Below, piece after piece: positions 17,207 to 25,982 of a DNA stretch of 64,000 bases. The notes beneath the pieces are model-generated. The model did no database searches and was not told the origin of the DNA. It worked only from the letters and a program-made list of their open reading frames with translations. Position numbers and translations under genes: made by a program. The DNA lies in contig NZ_JAUYWF010000004.1 in the NCBI RefSeq assembly GCF_030708455.1, positions 186,001 through 250,000 on the forward strand, written 5' to 3'. Source of the stretch: Halomonas sp. SSL-5 (GTDB taxonomy: Bacteria > Pseudomonadota > Gammaproteobacteria > Pseudomonadales > Halomonadaceae). The first letter of the stretch is position 1. Each line of letters opens with the position of its first letter.

Positions 17207-18493
17207 TCACAGCCGGTCGCGCAGCTTGTAGAAGGTGGTGGCCAGCACCAGCAGCGGGGTGCGCAGCCGGGCACCGCCGGGGAAGCACCGATGGGGCATG
17301 GCGGCGAAGGCATCGAAGCGCTCGGCCTGGCCGGCGATGGCCTCGGCCATCAGCCGCCCGGCCAGTCCCGCCAGGGCCATGCCGTGACCGGAGTAGCCCT
17401 GGGCGTAGTAGATATTGCCGCCCAGGCGGCCGAAGTCCGGCGCGCGATTGAGGGTGATGGCCACGTCGCCCCCCCAGCGATACTCGATGGGAATGCCCTC
17501 GAGCACCGGGAAGAGCCGGGCGATCTTGGCATCCATGCGCGCCTGGAGCCCCGGGGGCTCGCGGCCGTCGTAGCTCACCTCGCCGCCGTAGATCAGCCGG
17601 CGATCGCCGGAGAGGCGGTAGTAGTCGAGCACGAAGTTGGCGTCCGACAGGGCGTCGTTGTGGGGCAGCACCCGCGCCGCCTGGGCCTCGCTGAGCGGGG
17701 CGGTGGCGATCATGTAGTTGGCGGCGCGCATCACCCGCCCCGAGAGCTCCGGTACCAGCCCCGCCTGGTAGGCGTTGGTGCCCAGTACCACGAAGTCGGC
17801 GGTGACCCGGCCGGAGGCGGTGCGCACGCTGGCCGGCTGGCCACGCTCGATGGCCACGGCGGCGCTCTGTTCATGGATGACCACCCCGGCATCGCGGGCG
17901 GCACGGGCCAGGCCCAGGGTGTAGTTGAGCGGGTGAAGGTGCCCGGCAGCGCGCTCGTGCAGGGCGGCGGGATAGGCGTCGGAGACCACCCGTTCGCGCA
18001 GCGCCTCGCCCTCGAGCATCTCGAGATCGTGATAGTCGTAGTCGCGGGCCATGCGCTCGCGATGCTCGGCCAGTTCGCGCACATGGCGCGGCTTGACCGC
18101 CGCGTGCAGGTAGCCCCACTGCAGGTCGCAGGGGATGGCGTGGCGCTCGATGCGTTCGGCGGTCAGGCGCACCGCCTCGCGGCTCAGCTGCCAGATCTCG
18201 CGGGCGGCCTCGCGCCCCAGCGCCTTCTCCACGCTGGCCATGTCGGTGCCCAGCCCCGGCAGGATCTGGCCGCCGCTGCGCCCCGAGGCCCCGTAGCCGA
18301 TCTCGCCGGCCTCCAGCAGCACCACCGAGTAGCCGCGCTCGGCCAGCTCGAGCGCCGCCGAGCAGCCGGTGATGCCGCCCCCCACCACGCAGACATCGGC
18401 GCGCACCTCGCCCTCGAGGGGCGGGCAGGCGCCGAGGTCGACGGCGATGGAGTCGCGGTACCAGGAGTTCGGCGGTGCGGCGTGGTCGGTCAT
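17207..18493 (-). CDS. FAD-dependent gamma-glutamylputrescine oxidase-like protein (copy 2)
   Basis: 428 residues, paralogue of the oxidase at 10462-11754: shared elements include LEGEV..DVCVVG, GYGASGR.GGQI, HLHPLN, LDYYRLS and IYYAQGYSGHGM. Same expected chemistry, oxidising a gamma-glutamylated amine (or another secondary amine) with FAD. It is the first gene of the polyamine operon, with GGGGAG before the ATG. The N-terminal half and substrate-facing middle differ markedly from copy 1, so the two may act on different gamma-glutamyl polyamines. Confidence 0.83.
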   Translation of the reverse strand: MTDHAAPPNSWYRDSIAVDLGACPPLEGEVRADVCVVGGGITGCSAALELAERGYSVVLLEAGEIGYGASGRSGGQILPGLGTDMASVEKALGREAAREIWQLSREAVRLTAERIERHAIPCDLQWGYLHAAVKPRHVRELAEHRERMARDYDYHDLEMLEGEALRERVVSDAYPAALHERAAGHLHPLNYTLGLARAARDAGVVIHEQSAAVAIERGQPASVRTASGRVTADFVVLGTNAYQAGLVPELSGRVMRAANYMIATAPLSEAQAARVLPHNDALSDANFVLDYYRLSGDRRLIYGGEVSYDGREPPGLQARMDAKIARLFPVLEGIPIEYRWGGDVAITLNRAPDFGRLGGNIYYAQGYSGHGMALAGLAGRLMAEAIAGQAERFDAFAAMPHRCFPGGARLRTPLLVLATTFYKLRDRL

Positions 18494-18571
18494 GCGGGCT
18501 CCCCGGGGTTGGGCGCTGGGCGCCGGTGGCCATTGTCGTTGTTGTGAAGACGGGTGCTGCTGGGAATCAGT

Positions 18572-18599
18572 TTGACACCAGGCGACACGTGGATGTCAA
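18572..18599. promoter_or_regulatory. Inverted repeat and possible promoter upstream of the polyamine operon
   Basis: TTGACACC at 18572-18579 and its partner GGATGTCAA at 18591-18599 form an imperfect dyad about 79 bp upstream of the oxidase ATG. The minus-strand arm TTGACA (18594-18599) could also be a -35 element. Likely operator/promoter; the regulator is not encoded beside it. Confidence 0.4.
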
Positions 18600-18746
18600 G
18601 TATTCAATAACAACGCCCAACCACCACAGCCCCCTTTCCCGGACGCCCAGGCAACCGGCCCCGGCATCGCCACTGCGCCATGAAGGGCCGTACGTCGCGA
18701 TCGCACAGGCGCTCGGCGTGGCGCCGAAAGCGTCAAGAAATCACGA

Positions 18747-19502
18747 TCACGATGCCGACACGCCACAGGTGGCGCAGGCCGGGTCGCGGGGCACTTCGAA
18801 GCGGCGCCACTCGCCGCTCAGGCCATCGAAGGTGGAGAGCCCCCGATGGGGGGTGCCCGCGCCGCTGAGCAGCTTGACCGCCTCCAGCGCCTGGAAGCTG
18901 CCGATCAGCCCCACCAGCGGTGCCACCACCCCGCTCTCGGCACAAGAGAGCGCCTCGTCGCCCTGACCATCCGGGGGATAGAGACAGGCGTAGCAGGGGC
19001 ACTCGGGGTCGCGGGGGTCGAACACCGCCAGCTGGCCCGAGAAGCGGATCGCCGCCCCGGAGACCAGCGGCACGCCGGCCGCGCGGCAGGCGGCGTTGAT
19101 CGCATAGCGGCTGGAGAAGCGGTCGGTGCAATCGAGCACCACGTCGGCGGCGGCCACCGCCGCGGCCATGCCCTCCCCCTCCAGGTGCGTCGCAAGGGTC
19201 TCGATGCGACACCCCGGATTGAGCGCCAGCGCCGCCTCCCGGGCCGATTCGGCCTTGTTGCGCCGCAGGTCTGCCTCGCCGTGGGCGATCTGGCGCTGCA
19301 GGTTGGAGAGCTCGACCTCATCGGCGTCGGCCAGGGTCAGCCGTCCGACCCCGGCGGCGGCGAGATACAGCACCACCGGCGAGCCGAGCCCGCCGGCGCC
19401 GATGACCAGGGCGTGGCCGGCGAGCAGGCGCTCCTGGCCGGCGATGTCGATGGACTCCAGCATGATCTGGCGGCTGTAGCGCAGCAGCTCCCGGTCATTC
19501 AT
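18747..19502 (-). CDS. moeB: Molybdopterin-synthase adenylyltransferase / ThiF-family E1-like enzyme
   Basis: 251 residues, the length of E. coli MoeB. Activates the C-terminus of a ubiquitin-like sulfur carrier (MoaD) by adenylation. The nucleotide site VIGAGGLGSPVVLYLAAAGVG is near 33-53, followed by DADEVELSNLQRQI, a DCTDRFSSRYAIN segment and the zinc cysteines CPCYAC and CATC. Start at 19502; the frame is open upstream but overlaps the regulator gene. Only 8 bp follow the lrp stop, so the two are co-transcribed. HesA/ThiF function for thiamine cannot be excluded. Confidence 0.88.
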   Translation of the reverse strand: MNDRELLRYSRQIMLESIDIAGQERLLAGHALVIGAGGLGSPVVLYLAAAGVGRLTLADADEVELSNLQRQIAHGEADLRRNKAESAREAALALNPGCRIETLATHLEGEGMAAAVAAADVVLDCTDRFSSRYAINAACRAAGVPLVSGAAIRFSGQLAVFDPRDPECPCYACLYPPDGQGDEALSCAESGVVAPLVGLIGSFQALEAVKLLSGAGTPHRGLSTFDGLSGEWRRFEVPRDPACATCGVSAS

Positions 19503-19510
19503 GGCGTGGC

Positions 19511-20011
19511 TCACTTGTCGTCGAACTCCTCGATATCGGGCACGTGCAGGGAGAACTCCTCCTTGACCTCCTCCATCACCACATAGCTCTTGGACTCCTT
19601 GACCCCCGGCAGGGTCAGCACCACGTCGCCGAGCAGCTGGCGATAGGCGGACATCTCGGGGATCCGGCACTTCAGGATATAGTCGAACTGCCCCGAGACC
19701 AGGTGGCACTCCTGAATCTGGGGCAGACGCGCCACGGCGCGGCGAAACTCGTCGAACACCGCCGGTGACTGGGTCTCCAGGCTGATCTCAACGAACACCA
19801 GCAGGTTGGCCTTGAGCGCCTGGGGGTCGAGCACGGCGCGATAGCCGCGGATCACCCCGGCGCGCTCCAGGCGCTTGACCCGCTCCAGGCAGGGCGTGGT
19901 GGAGAGCCCCACCTGGGAGGCGAGGTCGACGTAGGAGATGCGGGCATTCTCCTGCAGGCAGCGCAGGATCTTGAGGTCGATGCGGTCGAGGGATCGAGTC
20001 TTGGCTTTCAT
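19511..20011 (-). CDS. lrp: Lrp/AsnC family regulator, DadR/Lrp-like
   Basis: 166 residues from the ATG at 20011 (a GTG at 20026 is an alternative). N-terminal HTH: LDRIDLKILRCLQENARISYVDLASQVGLSTTPCLERV. C-terminal RAM/ligand domain contains LLVFVEISLETQSP, ECHLVSGQFDYILK and SYVVMEEVKEE, nearly the wording I remember from the Pseudomonas Lrp/DadR proteins and E. coli Lrp. Global or alanine-catabolism regulator. It interrupts the usual prmC-moeB adjacency and forms a two-gene unit with moeB. Confidence 0.88.
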   Translation of the reverse strand: MKAKTRSLDRIDLKILRCLQENARISYVDLASQVGLSTTPCLERVKRLERAGVIRGYRAVLDPQALKANLLVFVEISLETQSPAVFDEFRRAVARLPQIQECHLVSGQFDYILKCRIPEMSAYRQLLGDVVLTLPGVKESKSYVVMEEVKEEFSLHVPDIEEFDDK

Positions 20012-20164
20012 TGTAATGGCAGGCACCGGTCGGCAGAGTCATGAGCGCCGTCGTGACAGCGAAATCGACTGGAAATCACCCGACATCACGGCGGCAAACG
20101 GAAAAATCCTCTACCGAAGGTGTACCACACCCTCGCATCCACGGCTATCAACGCTTCGTCTGAC

Positions 20165-21031
20165 TCAGGCCGGCTGGCGCCCCAGGCTGATGCGCTCGTG
20201 GCCGCCCAGGTCGCGGCGGCTGGCCACCTCGGCGTAGCCCGCCGCGACGAGGGCCTCGCGTACCGCCGCGGCCTGGCGAAAGCCATGCTCCAGCAGCAGC
20301 CAGCCGCCGGGCAGCAGGTACTCCCGCGCGCCCTTCACCAGGGAGCGCAGGTCGGCCAGGCCCTGGTCATCGGCCACCAGCGCCGAGCGCGGCTCGAAGC
20401 GCACGTCGCCAAGGGCCAGGTGTGGGTCGTCCGCCGCGATATAGGGCGGGTTGGAGACCACTAGATCGAAGCGGGCGTCCTCGTCCTCCCCGGCCAGGGC
20501 GGCGAACCAGTCGCTCTCGCGGAAGGTGGCGTTGGCCAGGGCGTGACGCGCGGCATTGTGTCGCGCCAGGGCCACCGCCTCGGGGCGCAGCTCCAGGCCC
20601 AGCACCCGCCAGCCGGGGCGCTCGCTGGCGAAGGCCAGGGCGATGGCGCCGCTCCCGCTGCCCAGGTCGAGCAGCCGCCCGCGGGTGGCCTCCGCCAGGG
20701 CCAGGGCCGCCTCGACCAGGGTCTCGGTGTCGGGGCGCGGGATCAGGGTGCTGGGGGCGGTGGCCAGGGCGAGCCCCCAGAACTCGCGCTCGCCGGTGAG
20801 GTAGGCCACCGGCTCCCCCGCCTCGCGGCGCGCCACCAACGCCCGGAAGCGCCGGGTCGGCGCCTCCTCGGCCTGGCGGTCGCCCCAGGTGTAGAGCCAG
20901 GTACGCTCGACGCCCAGCACGTGGCAGAGCAGCACCTCGGCATCGAGGCGGGCCGACGGCGAGCCCGCCGCGACCAGGCGGGCCGCGGCCTCGGCCAGCA
21001 GGGCATCGAGGGTCGCGGTGGTGCCCGCCAC
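20165..21031 (-). CDS. prmC: Release-factor glutamine N5-methyltransferase
   Basis: 288 residues. Methylates the glutamine of the GGQ motif in RF1/RF2 using SAM. The SAM-binding LLDLGSGSGAIALAFA segment and the catalytic VVSNPPYIA motif are both present, after an N-terminal RF-binding domain. GTG start at 21031 with AGGAGG upstream, 2 bp from the prfA stop, so it is coupled to its substrate's gene. Confidence 0.95.
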   Translation of the reverse strand: MAGTTATLDALLAEAAARLVAAGSPSARLDAEVLLCHVLGVERTWLYTWGDRQAEEAPTRRFRALVARREAGEPVAYLTGEREFWGLALATAPSTLIPRPDTETLVEAALALAEATRGRLLDLGSGSGAIALAFASERPGWRVLGLELRPEAVALARHNAARHALANATFRESDWFAALAGEDEDARFDLVVSNPPYIAADDPHLALGDVRFEPRSALVADDQGLADLRSLVKGAREYLLPGGWLLLEHGFRQAAAVREALVAAGYAEVASRRDLGGHERISLGRQPA

Positions 21032-21032
21032 C

Positions 21033-22124
21033 TCAGACCTCCTGCTGCAGGGCGGCGAGCTGTTCCGCCTGGTACTCGTGGATCAGGGGCTCGATCACCT
21101 CGTCGAGGTGTTCGCCGCCGACCACCTCGGAGAGCTTGTAGAGGGTGAGGTTGATGCGGTGGTCGGTGACCCGCCCCTGGGGAAAGTTGTAGGTGCGGAT
21201 GCGCTCGCTGCGATCCCCGGACCCCACCAGGCCGCGTCGGGTATCGGCCTGCTGCTGGCGCTGGCTGTCCACGGCATGCTGCTTGAGGCGGGCGGCGAGC
21301 AGCGACATCGCCTTGGCACGGTTCTTGTGCTGGCTGCGCTCCTCCTGGCACTCGACGACCACGCCGCTGGGCAGGTGGGTGATGCGGATGGCGGAGTCGG
21401 TGGTATTGACGTGCTGGCCACCCGCGCCGCTGGAGCGGAAGGTGTCCACGCGCAGGTCGCTCGGGTCGAGGTCGATGTCGCCCACCGCGTCCACCTCGGG
21501 CATCACCGCCACGGTGCAGGCCGAGGTGTGGATGCGGCCCTGGGACTCGGTGGCCGGCACGCGCTGCACGCGGTGGGCGCCGGACTCGAACTTGAGCCGG
21601 GCATAGGCGCCCTCGCCCTTGATGCGCGCGATGATCTCCTTGTAGCCGCCCTGCTCGCCATGGCTGGCGCTGACCACCTCTACCTTCCAGCCGTGCTTCT
21701 CGGCATAGCGCGAGTACATGCGGAACAGGTCGCCGGCGAACAGCGCCGCCTCGTCACCGCCGGTGCCGGCGCGCACCTCCAGGAAGACGCCGCGGCCATC
21801 GTCGGGGTCTTTCGGCACCAGCAGGCGCTTGAGGGTCTCCTCCAGGGCATCGCGCGTCTCGCGCCCCTCGGCCAGCTCCAGCTCGGCCAGCTCGCGCATC
21901 TCGGGGTCGCTGTCGGAGGCGAGCTGTGCGGCCTCCTCGAGGGTGCCCTCCACGGCGCGATACTCGCGCCACGCCTCCACCAGCGCCTCGAGCTCGGCAT
22001 ATTCACGGGAGTAGTCGCGGAAGCGGGCCTGGTCGCCGATCACCTCGGGCTCCGACAGCAGGGCGGTGAGCTCCTCGAAGCGCTCGCCGAAGGCGTCGAG
22101 ACGCGCACGCAGGGAAGCTTTCAT
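21033..22124 (-). CDS. prfA: Peptide chain release factor 1
   Basis: 363 residues. Recognises UAA/UAG and triggers peptide release. The catalytic GGQ lies in [17 protein letters not shown] near 230-236, with an anticodon-like PAT-type region just before it and the domain-4 end [15 protein letters not shown]. Co-operonic with hemA (upstream, 9 bp gap) and prmC (downstream), the conserved proteobacterial arrangement. Confidence 0.97.
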   Translation of the reverse strand: MKASLRARLDAFGERFEELTALLSEPEVIGDQARFRDYSREYAELEALVEAWREYRAVEGTLEEAAQLASDSDPEMRELAELELAEGRETRDALEETLKRLLVPKDPDDGRGVFLEVRAGTGGDEAALFAGDLFRMYSRYAEKHGWKVEVVSASHGEQGGYKEIIARIKGEGAYARLKFESGAHRVQRVPATESQGRIHTSACTVAVMPEVDAVGDIDLDPSDLRVDTFRSSGAGGQHVNTTDSAIRITHLPSGVVVECQEERSQHKNRAKAMSLLAARLKQHAVDSQRQQQADTRRGLVGSGDRSERIRTYNFPQGRVTDHRINLTLYKLSEVVGGEHLDEVIEPLIHEYQAEQLAALQQEV

Positions 22125-22133
22125 GAATCGGTC

Positions 22134-23402
22134 CTATCGGGTCTTGTCGGGAGTCGCCTCGAGCAGCAGCACGCTGGCCGCCTCGAGCAGGTCGTGGCGT
22201 TCGGCGGAGGCGGCCTCGCGCAGCGCCACGGTGGGGCCATGCAGCAACCGATTGGTGAGCTGGTGGGCCAGGCGCCGCACCACGGCCTCGGGATCCTCGC
22301 CACTTCCCAGGCGTGCCAGGGCCTGCTCCAGGGAGTGGTCGCGCAGCCCCTCGCCGCGGGAACGGTAGTCGTGGATAAGCTCGCCGCCGCTGCGGATGCG
22401 GCGTTCGTGCAGCCAGGCACCCACGCCGTGCTCGATCAGCGACTCCGCCTGGTCGGCGGCCACCTGGCGGTGGCGGCGGTTCTCCGCGATCACCTCCTGG
22501 AGGTCATCCACCGTATACAGGAAGATGTCGGCGAGCTGGCCCACCTCGGGCTCGATATCCCGGGGCACGGCGATATCGACCATGAAGATCGGCCGGTGGC
22601 GGCGCTTCTTCAGCGCCCGCTCCACCATGCCCTTGCCGAGGATCGGCAGCGGCGCCGCCGTGGAGGAGATGACGATATCGGCCTCCACCAGGGCATCGGG
22701 GATGGCGTCCAGGGTGATCGCCCGGCCGCCCAGCGGCGCGGCCAGGAGCTCACCCCGCTCGCGGGTGCGGTTGGCCACGGTCAGCTGGCTGACGCCCGCC
22801 TCCACCAGGTGGCGGGCCACCAGCTCGATGGTCTCGCCGGCTCCGATCAGCAGCGCCCGGGCGCGGCCGAAGTCATCGAAGATGCGGCTCGCCAGGCTCA
22901 CCGCCGCATAGGCCACCGACACCGGGTTGCGGCCAATGCCGGTCTCGGTGCGTACCTGCTTGGCCACGGCGAAGGTGTGCTGGAACAGGCACTCCAGCTC
23001 CTTGCCCAGCCCACGCCCCACGCGACTGGCCTGGTAGGCGTCCTTGAGCTGGCCGAGTATCTGCGGCTCGCCCAGCACCATGGAGTCCAGGCCCACTGCC
23101 ACGCGCATCAGGTGGCGGGCGGCGTCGTTGTCCAGGTAGTGGTAGGCGCACTTCGAGAGGTCGTCGACCGGCAGGCCATGGAAGCGGCCCAGCCAGTCCA
23201 GGATGGCCATCTCCCCTTCCGGCTCGGTCACGCAGTAGAGCTCGGTGCGGTTGCAGGTAGAGAGGACGGCCGCCTCCCTGACCTCGGGCAGGCGGCGCAG
23301 CTCGCCCAGCGCGACATCCAGCACGGCGGGGTCGAAGGCCACCTGTTCGCGCACCTCCACGGTGGCGGTTCGGTGATTGATTCCAAGGGCAAGCAGCGTC
23401 AT
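22134..23402 (-). CDS. hemA: Glutamyl-tRNA reductase
   Basis: 422 residues from the ATG at 23402. First committed step of C5 tetrapyrrole synthesis: reduces glutamyl-tRNA to glutamate-1-semialdehyde. N-terminal LGINHRTATVEVREQVAF, catalytic Cys in STCNRTELYC near 49-58, and the NADPH domain with LLIGAGETIELVA. A C-terminal dimerisation helix region follows. First gene of hemA-prfA-prmC, divergent from the TPR-lolB operon across 165 bp. Confidence 0.97.
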   Translation of the reverse strand: MTLLALGINHRTATVEVREQVAFDPAVLDVALGELRRLPEVREAAVLSTCNRTELYCVTEPEGEMAILDWLGRFHGLPVDDLSKCAYHYLDNDAARHLMRVAVGLDSMVLGEPQILGQLKDAYQASRVGRGLGKELECLFQHTFAVAKQVRTETGIGRNPVSVAYAAVSLASRIFDDFGRARALLIGAGETIELVARHLVEAGVSQLTVANRTRERGELLAAPLGGRAITLDAIPDALVEADIVISSTAAPLPILGKGMVERALKKRRHRPIFMVDIAVPRDIEPEVGQLADIFLYTVDDLQEVIAENRRHRQVAADQAESLIEHGVGAWLHERRIRSGGELIHDYRSRGEGLRDHSLEQALARLGSGEDPEAVVRRLAHQLTNRLLHGPTVALREAASAERHDLLEAASVLLLEATPDKTR

Positions 23403-23567
23403 GCGTCGGGCATCTTGAACGTGGGGTGTGCGGCCGTTACGGCCTCGCTGTCGAGGCGCCAGGATTCTACCACAGCCGACAGTCGATGGCCGCACTCCGC
23501 CGCTGCGCCTTTGCCCGCGCCTGCCGAGCCGTTATGCTGAGGCCACCGCACCGCAAGCGAGACCCCC
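23403..23567. promoter_or_regulatory. Divergent promoter region hemA / TPR-lolB
   Basis: 165 bp between two divergent operon heads. It must contain both promoters, but I see no convincing -35/-10 pair or dyad in it. Confidence 0.4.
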
Positions 23568-25322
23568 ATGGCCTGCGCCCCGCTCTCCCTGTTCTCCCTG
23601 CCACTGGCGATGCCGGCACTGGCCCTGCTGCTGGCCGGCTGCCAGGCGTGGCCCCTCGACGACGGCGAAGCCTCGGTGATCGAGGACCCGCTGGCCGGGG
23701 CCCCGCCCATCGAGCGCGGCCTCGACGCCGCAGGGCTGGCCGACCTGCTCACCGCGGAGCTGGCCGGCCAGCGTGGCGACTACCGACGCGCCGCCGAGGG
23801 CTATCTCACCGCCAGTGAACGCTACCGCAGCGCCGGCCTGGCGGAGCGGGCCGCACTGGCCGCCAGCTTCGGCAACGAACGCGAACTGCTCGACCGAGCC
23901 GCCCGGGAGTGGCAGGGGCTGGCGCCCGACAGCCCCGCGCCGGCTCGGCTGCTGGCCGGCCTCGCCGTGCAGCGCGGAGACTGGGACGAAGCGCTGCGCC
24001 AGCGCCTGGCGCTGGTCCGGGACGGCGGCGACAGCGAGATCTCGCCGCTGATCGAATCCGCCCTGGCCGCCAACGCCGACCCGGCCCCGCTGCTCACCAG
24101 GCTGCGCGACTACCTGGCCACGGCGCCCGAGGATGCCCGCCGCCATGACGCCGAGCTCGCCACCGCGCTGCTCGAGGTGGCCATCGGCGAGACCGCCGCC
24201 GCCGAGCGACGCCTCGACCGCCTGGGCGCCCGCGCCCCCGAGCTTCCCGCACTGTGGCTGACCCGCGCCCGGCTGGCCCAGGAAGCGGAAGACCCGCGCG
24301 CTGCCCGCGCCGCTGCGCGCCGCGGCCTCGAGGTCTCCCCCGGCGATGCGCGCTTCATCCTGCTGCTGGCCCAGAGCGAGCTGCGCCTGGGCAACGTCGC
24401 CGCCGCCGAGGCGCAGACCGACGCCCTGCTCGAGGAGCATACCGGCGACAGCGCGCTGACCATCGGCCTGGCCCGCCTCTATCTGGACGAAGGGCACCTC
24501 GAGCCGGCACGACGCCTGCTGTTGCCACTGGTGGACGCCCCCGAGCCCCCGGCGGACGCCTTCCTGCTGCTGGGCGATATCGCCCGCGCCGAGGGCGAGA
24601 TCGACAACGCCCTCCTCTATTACCGTCAGGTGCCGCCGGAGCAGGGTTTCCTGCTCAGCCGACTCCGGGCCGCCGAGATGCTGGTCGAGGATGACCGGCT
24701 GGATGATGCCCGCGCCTTCCTGCGCGTCGAGCGGCTGCGCCACGACGACGCATTCGGCGACCTGGTCTCCCTGGAGGTCGAGCTGCTCGACCGCGAGGGG
24801 CTCGTCGAGGACGCCGACGTCCTGCTCGACCGCGAACTGGCGCGCACCCCCAACGACGAGCAGCTGCTCTACCTGCGCGGGATGCGCGCCTGGGAGGCGG
24901 GCGACCTGGCGGGCATGGAGCGCGACCTCGGGCGCATCATCGAGCGCAACCCCGACAACGCCATGGCCCTCAATGCCCTGGGCTACACCCTCGCCGACCA
25001 GGGGCCCGAGGACCGTCTTGCGGAGGCCCGCGAACTGGTAGAGCGCGCCCATGCCATCGAGCCCGACAGCCCCGCCATCCTCGACAGCCTGGGCTGGGTC
25101 CACTACCGCGAGGGCGACCCCCAGGGTGCCCTGCCCTGGCTCGAGCGCGCCTATCGCGCCATGCCCGACCAGGAGATCGCCGCCCACCTGGCCGAGGTAC
25201 TGTGGGCCCTGGGCCGCCACGAAGAGGCCCGCGAACTGGTCCGCGAGGCCCTCGAGCGCTTCGACGACCGGCCGCTGATTGACGACCTGCTGCAACGCAT
25301 CCCCGACATTGCCCCGCGATGA
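23568..25322 (+). CDS. TPR-repeat lipoprotein
   Basis: 584 residues. The N-terminus carries a signal with a lipobox (LLLAG then Cys near 25), so it is probably an outer-membrane or periplasmic lipoprotein. The rest is a long series of TPR-like helical pairs, clearest at the C-terminus (NAMALNALGYTLAD, AILDSLGWVHYREG, EIAAHLAEVLWALGR). No enzyme motif is seen. It immediately precedes lolB (ATGA overlap), an order conserved in Pseudomonas, suggesting a scaffold role at the envelope; function not established. Confidence 0.85.
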   Translation: MACAPLSLFSLPLAMPALALLLAGCQAWPLDDGEASVIEDPLAGAPPIERGLDAAGLADLLTAELAGQRGDYRRAAEGYLTASERYRSAGLAERAALAASFGNERELLDRAAREWQGLAPDSPAPARLLAGLAVQRGDWDEALRQRLALVRDGGDSEISPLIESALAANADPAPLLTRLRDYLATAPEDARRHDAELATALLEVAIGETAAAERRLDRLGARAPELPALWLTRARLAQEAEDPRAARAAARRGLEVSPGDARFILLLAQSELRLGNVAAAEAQTDALLEEHTGDSALTIGLARLYLDEGHLEPARRLLLPLVDAPEPPADAFLLLGDIARAEGEIDNALLYYRQVPPEQGFLLSRLRAAEMLVEDDRLDDARAFLRVERLRHDDAFGDLVSLEVELLDREGLVEDADVLLDRELARTPNDEQLLYLRGMRAWEAGDLAGMERDLGRIIERNPDNAMALNALGYTLADQGPEDRLAEARELVERAHAIEPDSPAILDSLGWVHYREGDPQGALPWLERAYRAMPDQEIAAHLAEVLWALGRHEEARELVREALERFDDRPLIDDLLQRIPDIAPR

Positions 25323-25348
25323 CACACACAACCGAGCCCGAGACCGCC

Positions 25349-25966
25349 ATGCCACGCCGACACCCGCTTCGACTCACCGCCACCCTGCTGTTGATGGCCC
25401 TGGCCGCCGGCTGCGCCCGCCAGGCGCCGCTGCCCATGGGGGAGCGGGGCCCGGGGCAATGGCAGGCCCAGCAGGCGCGCATCGAGGCACTGGACACCTG
25501 GCAGCTGGCCGGCAAGGCCGGGCTGCGCACCCCCGAGGACTCCACCAGCGCTAACCTCGACTGGAGCCAGCATCCCCACTACTACCGCCTGCTGATCAGC
25601 GGCCCCTTCGGCAGCGGTCGCAGCACCCTGGAGGGCCGCGAGGGACGCTTCTCGCTGACCACCTCGGAGGGGCGCTTCGAGGCCGCGACTCCCGAGGCGC
25701 TGATGGAGCAGCAGCTGGGCTGGTCGCTGCCGCTGGGCGCGCTGTCGGACTGGATTCGCGGCCTGCCCGGCGACGGCAGCGAGCATCGCCTGGAGGAGGA
25801 CGAACTGGGCTTCCCGGCTCGCCTCGAGCAGGATGGCTGGGAGGTCGACTACCGCGACTGGACCCGCACCGACGGCCTGTGGCTGCCGCGTCGCCTGGTG
25901 ATGAGCTACGGCGAGCTGCGCGTGACCCTGGTGGTCAACGAATGGCGCCCCGTCGTCGATGAGTGA
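25349..25966 (+). CDS. lolB: Outer-membrane lipoprotein localisation protein LolB
   Basis: 205 residues from the ATG at 25349; an ATG at 25319 overlapping the upstream stop would add 10 residues before the signal. Signal MPRRHPLRLTATLLLMALA with lipobox AAGC. The mature part shows the LolB pattern: WQLAGKAGLRT, SANLDWSQH, YRLLISGPFGSG and a C-terminal WTRTDGLWLPRRLVM. Accepts lipoproteins from LolA and inserts them in the outer membrane; its partner lolA is in the same window (51039). Confidence 0.93.
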   Translation: MPRRHPLRLTATLLLMALAAGCARQAPLPMGERGPGQWQAQQARIEALDTWQLAGKAGLRTPEDSTSANLDWSQHPHYYRLLISGPFGSGRSTLEGREGRFSLTTSEGRFEAATPEALMEQQLGWSLPLGALSDWIRGLPGDGSEHRLEEDELGFPARLEQDGWEVDYRDWTRTDGLWLPRRLVMSYGELRVTLVVNEWRPVVDE

Positions 25967-25982
25967 GCAAGGCGACGCCAGC

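Noticed and set aside
18475..18966. 163-codon plus-strand frame over the polyamine promoter
   Set aside because: Low-complexity composition, no ribosome binding site, and it runs into the moeB gene on the other strand.
23532..25355. A 607-codon frame antisense to the TPR lipoprotein gene, and a similar one at 36450-38273 opposite rlmL
   Set aside because: Composition is of a shadow frame; the real strands have signal peptide, domains or catalytic motifs.
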